Shown: positions 39,967-40,838 of the stretch, piece by piece
Position numbering within the stretch: position 1 is the stretch's first letter
Layout: the number at the start of each line of letters is the position of its first letter
Assembly (NCBI GenBank): GCA_900318935.1
Contig: ONMP01000005.1
Coordinates: 1 to 40,838 of the forward strand
Reading direction: 5' to 3'
Origin: an uncultured Actinomycetes bacterium
GTDB taxonomy: Bacteria > Actinomycetota > Coriobacteriia > Coriobacteriales > Atopobiaceae
Length of the DNA: 40,838 nucleotides
Program-made: the position numbers and the translations under genes
The notes under the pieces: generated by a model
Database searches by the model: none
Told to the model about the DNA's origin: nothing
Seen by the model: only the letters and a program-made list of their open reading frames with translations

Positions 39967-40671
39967 TCAGAGTTGTTGAAGCGTTCGTTGGCAGTGGGCC
40001 TCAAGGCGTGGCAGAAGTCGTTCTGCAAGCTCCTCCGCTCCCTCGATTCCGAGTGCTACTGCCTCTTCCATGACCTGGCTTGACTGAGCCATGATACGCG
40101 TACAAAGATTTGCCATGAGGTTGAAGCACGAGGCGGGTGCGATGCCGGCAGACACAGCAAATCGCTCAATGTGCTCGCGACCCACGAAGCCAAGGCGGTT
40201 CTCTCCTCCGATTGACATGGCAAGTCGCAGAGGTCGGTTCCCTGTGAGGTCGTATGGCAGTCCAGATGCAACGTCGTAGAGGGGTGCGAGTACACAGTCT
40301 GTTGTACCCATGTGCAAAAGGGAGTAATTCTTTGCGTGTACATCCGGCGCTCCCATCAGATAGTTGAAGAAGAGCATTGCAGTAAAGCCCTGTATCGACA
40401 TCTGTGGGTCGCTCGTTATGCGTAGTATGCGCAACACGTCGGGGGTGCTTGGTCCACCATCCTCGGCGTACTTCTTATCGGGAGTTACAGACATGGCTTG
40501 GCAAAGATCCTCCTGATGTATACGCACAACACCCACATCTGTGACGCGACGGTCGTAGCGTGTTGCCACGATAGCTGGAACGCCACAGAACGTATGGTAT
40601 TCGACGTGCTCAGAGGGTATTCCGCACGCCTGTGCAATGCGCATGGTCAGATATTTGTTAGCGTCGGGCAT
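39967..40671 (-). pseudogene. HipA-like kinase, N-terminal half missing
   Basis: A 234-residue frame covering the C-terminal lobe of HipA-type serine/threonine kinases: ATRYDRR, VRIHQEDLCQA, a catalytic loop MGAPDVHAKNYSLL (Asp and Asn), and LAPLYDVASGLPY (metal-binding Asp). Full HipA proteins are about 400-440 residues. The N-terminal subdomain and the glycine-rich ATP loop with its Lys are not encoded upstream; stop codons and a tandem repeat lie there instead. No ribosome binding site precedes ATG 40671. It is therefore probably a remnant, though a split HipA cannot be excluded. A hipB-like antitoxin is not within the window. Confidence 0.7.
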
Positions 40672-40730
40672 ATTTAACCACTGTCAGTCAGACATATTTG
40701 ACCAATTCCAGTCGGCTTAATTTAGCCAAT
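40659..40730. repeat. Three imperfect 24-bp tandem repeats
   Basis: Units 40659-40682, 40683-40706 and 40707-40730 share a core CATATTTRACCA-like block (third copy TTAATTTAGCCA) and a preceding GTC. Adjacent units match at 16 and 15 of 24 positions. They overlap the first codons of the truncated hipA. The remaining 108 nt to the window end show no gene. Confidence 0.6.
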
Positions 40731-40838
40731 GCGCCGTCGATTGATTTCATTACTTAGATTGGAACGCTGCGGCCTATATGCCCGTCTGCCGCATGCCCCT
40801 CGTCTTCGTCACCTGCGGCACCGCCTCAACCGAGTAGG

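Noticed and set aside
40659-40730. Short CRISPR-like array
   Set aside because: The three units are contiguous tandem repeats of 24 bp without unique spacers, and no cas gene is present.
1-40838. Insertion sequences, integrases or prophage genes
   Set aside because: No transposase, integrase or phage structural gene was found. The only transfer-like signals are the truncated hipA, the orphan ATPase and repeats at the right end.

Overview
The window is about 41 kb of moderately high-GC DNA with dense, mostly operonic genes, strong AGGAGG-like ribosome binding sites and frequent GC-rich stem-loop terminators. The gene set suggests a Gram-positive host of class Coriobacteriia (Olsenella/Atopobium relatives). 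It includes hpt-ftsH, a dlt teichoic-acid locus, a folP-folK fusion, a stand-alone AICAR transformylase next to an archaeal-type IMP cyclohydrolase, and ribosomal protein L31 with an Ala/Lys tail. The taxonomic placement is inference from gene content, not from a marker-gene comparison.

Layout. 1-1.8 kb: small envelope or stress genes (YtxH-like, PRC-barrel, LemA) and a tRNA-Ser(UGA). 1.9-4.6 kb: hpt and ftsH. 4.7-9.1 kb: the D-alanylation operon, made of a micro-lipoprotein, dltA and dltB (both broken), and intact dltC, dltD and dltX. 9.2-14.7 kb: a second envelope module. It holds a transglutaminase-like membrane protein with an intact Cys-His-Asp triad, an AlgI-type MBOAT whose C-terminus carries the same hexapeptide as DltX, a DHHW/AlgJ-like transferase, a 66-nt perfect palindrome, and a second transglutaminase-like protein that has lost the Cys and His and gained a Gly/Tyr/Ser tail. 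14.9-22.4 kb: mostly housekeeping genes (aminotransferase, a zinc-ribbon/membrane/GNAT fusion, exonuclease III, PHP phosphoesterase, sirtuin, folP-folK, coaX). 22.5-32.5 kb: a sugar region with a lactose/cellobiose-type PTS (one IIB, one IIA, two IICs), a DUF871/MupG-like hydrolase, a small membrane protein, a GntR-UTRA regulator, a GH1 phospho-glycosidase, a ROK kinase and mannose-6-phosphate isomerase. 32.7-36.3 kb: a secreted PepSY protein, rpmE behind a structured leader, a trigger-factor-like protein, and a peptide-deformylase-like protein lacking the catalytic Glu. 36.4-40.8 kb: an AAA ATPase with repeated upstream boxes, a ZTP-riboswitch-controlled pair (PurO-type IMP cyclohydrolase, AICAR transformylase), and an N-terminally truncated HipA.

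The most interesting part is 4.7-14.7 kb. Two MBOAT-based polymer O-acylation systems lie side by side. In one the acyl-shuttle hexapeptide is on a separate microprotein (DltX, ...FIYNQF); in the other it is fused to the MBOAT (...FIYFQF). The charging and transport half of the first system (dltA, dltB) is decayed. The second system is bracketed by an active-looking and an inactive-looking transglutaminase-fold paralogue, an association whose function I cannot name.
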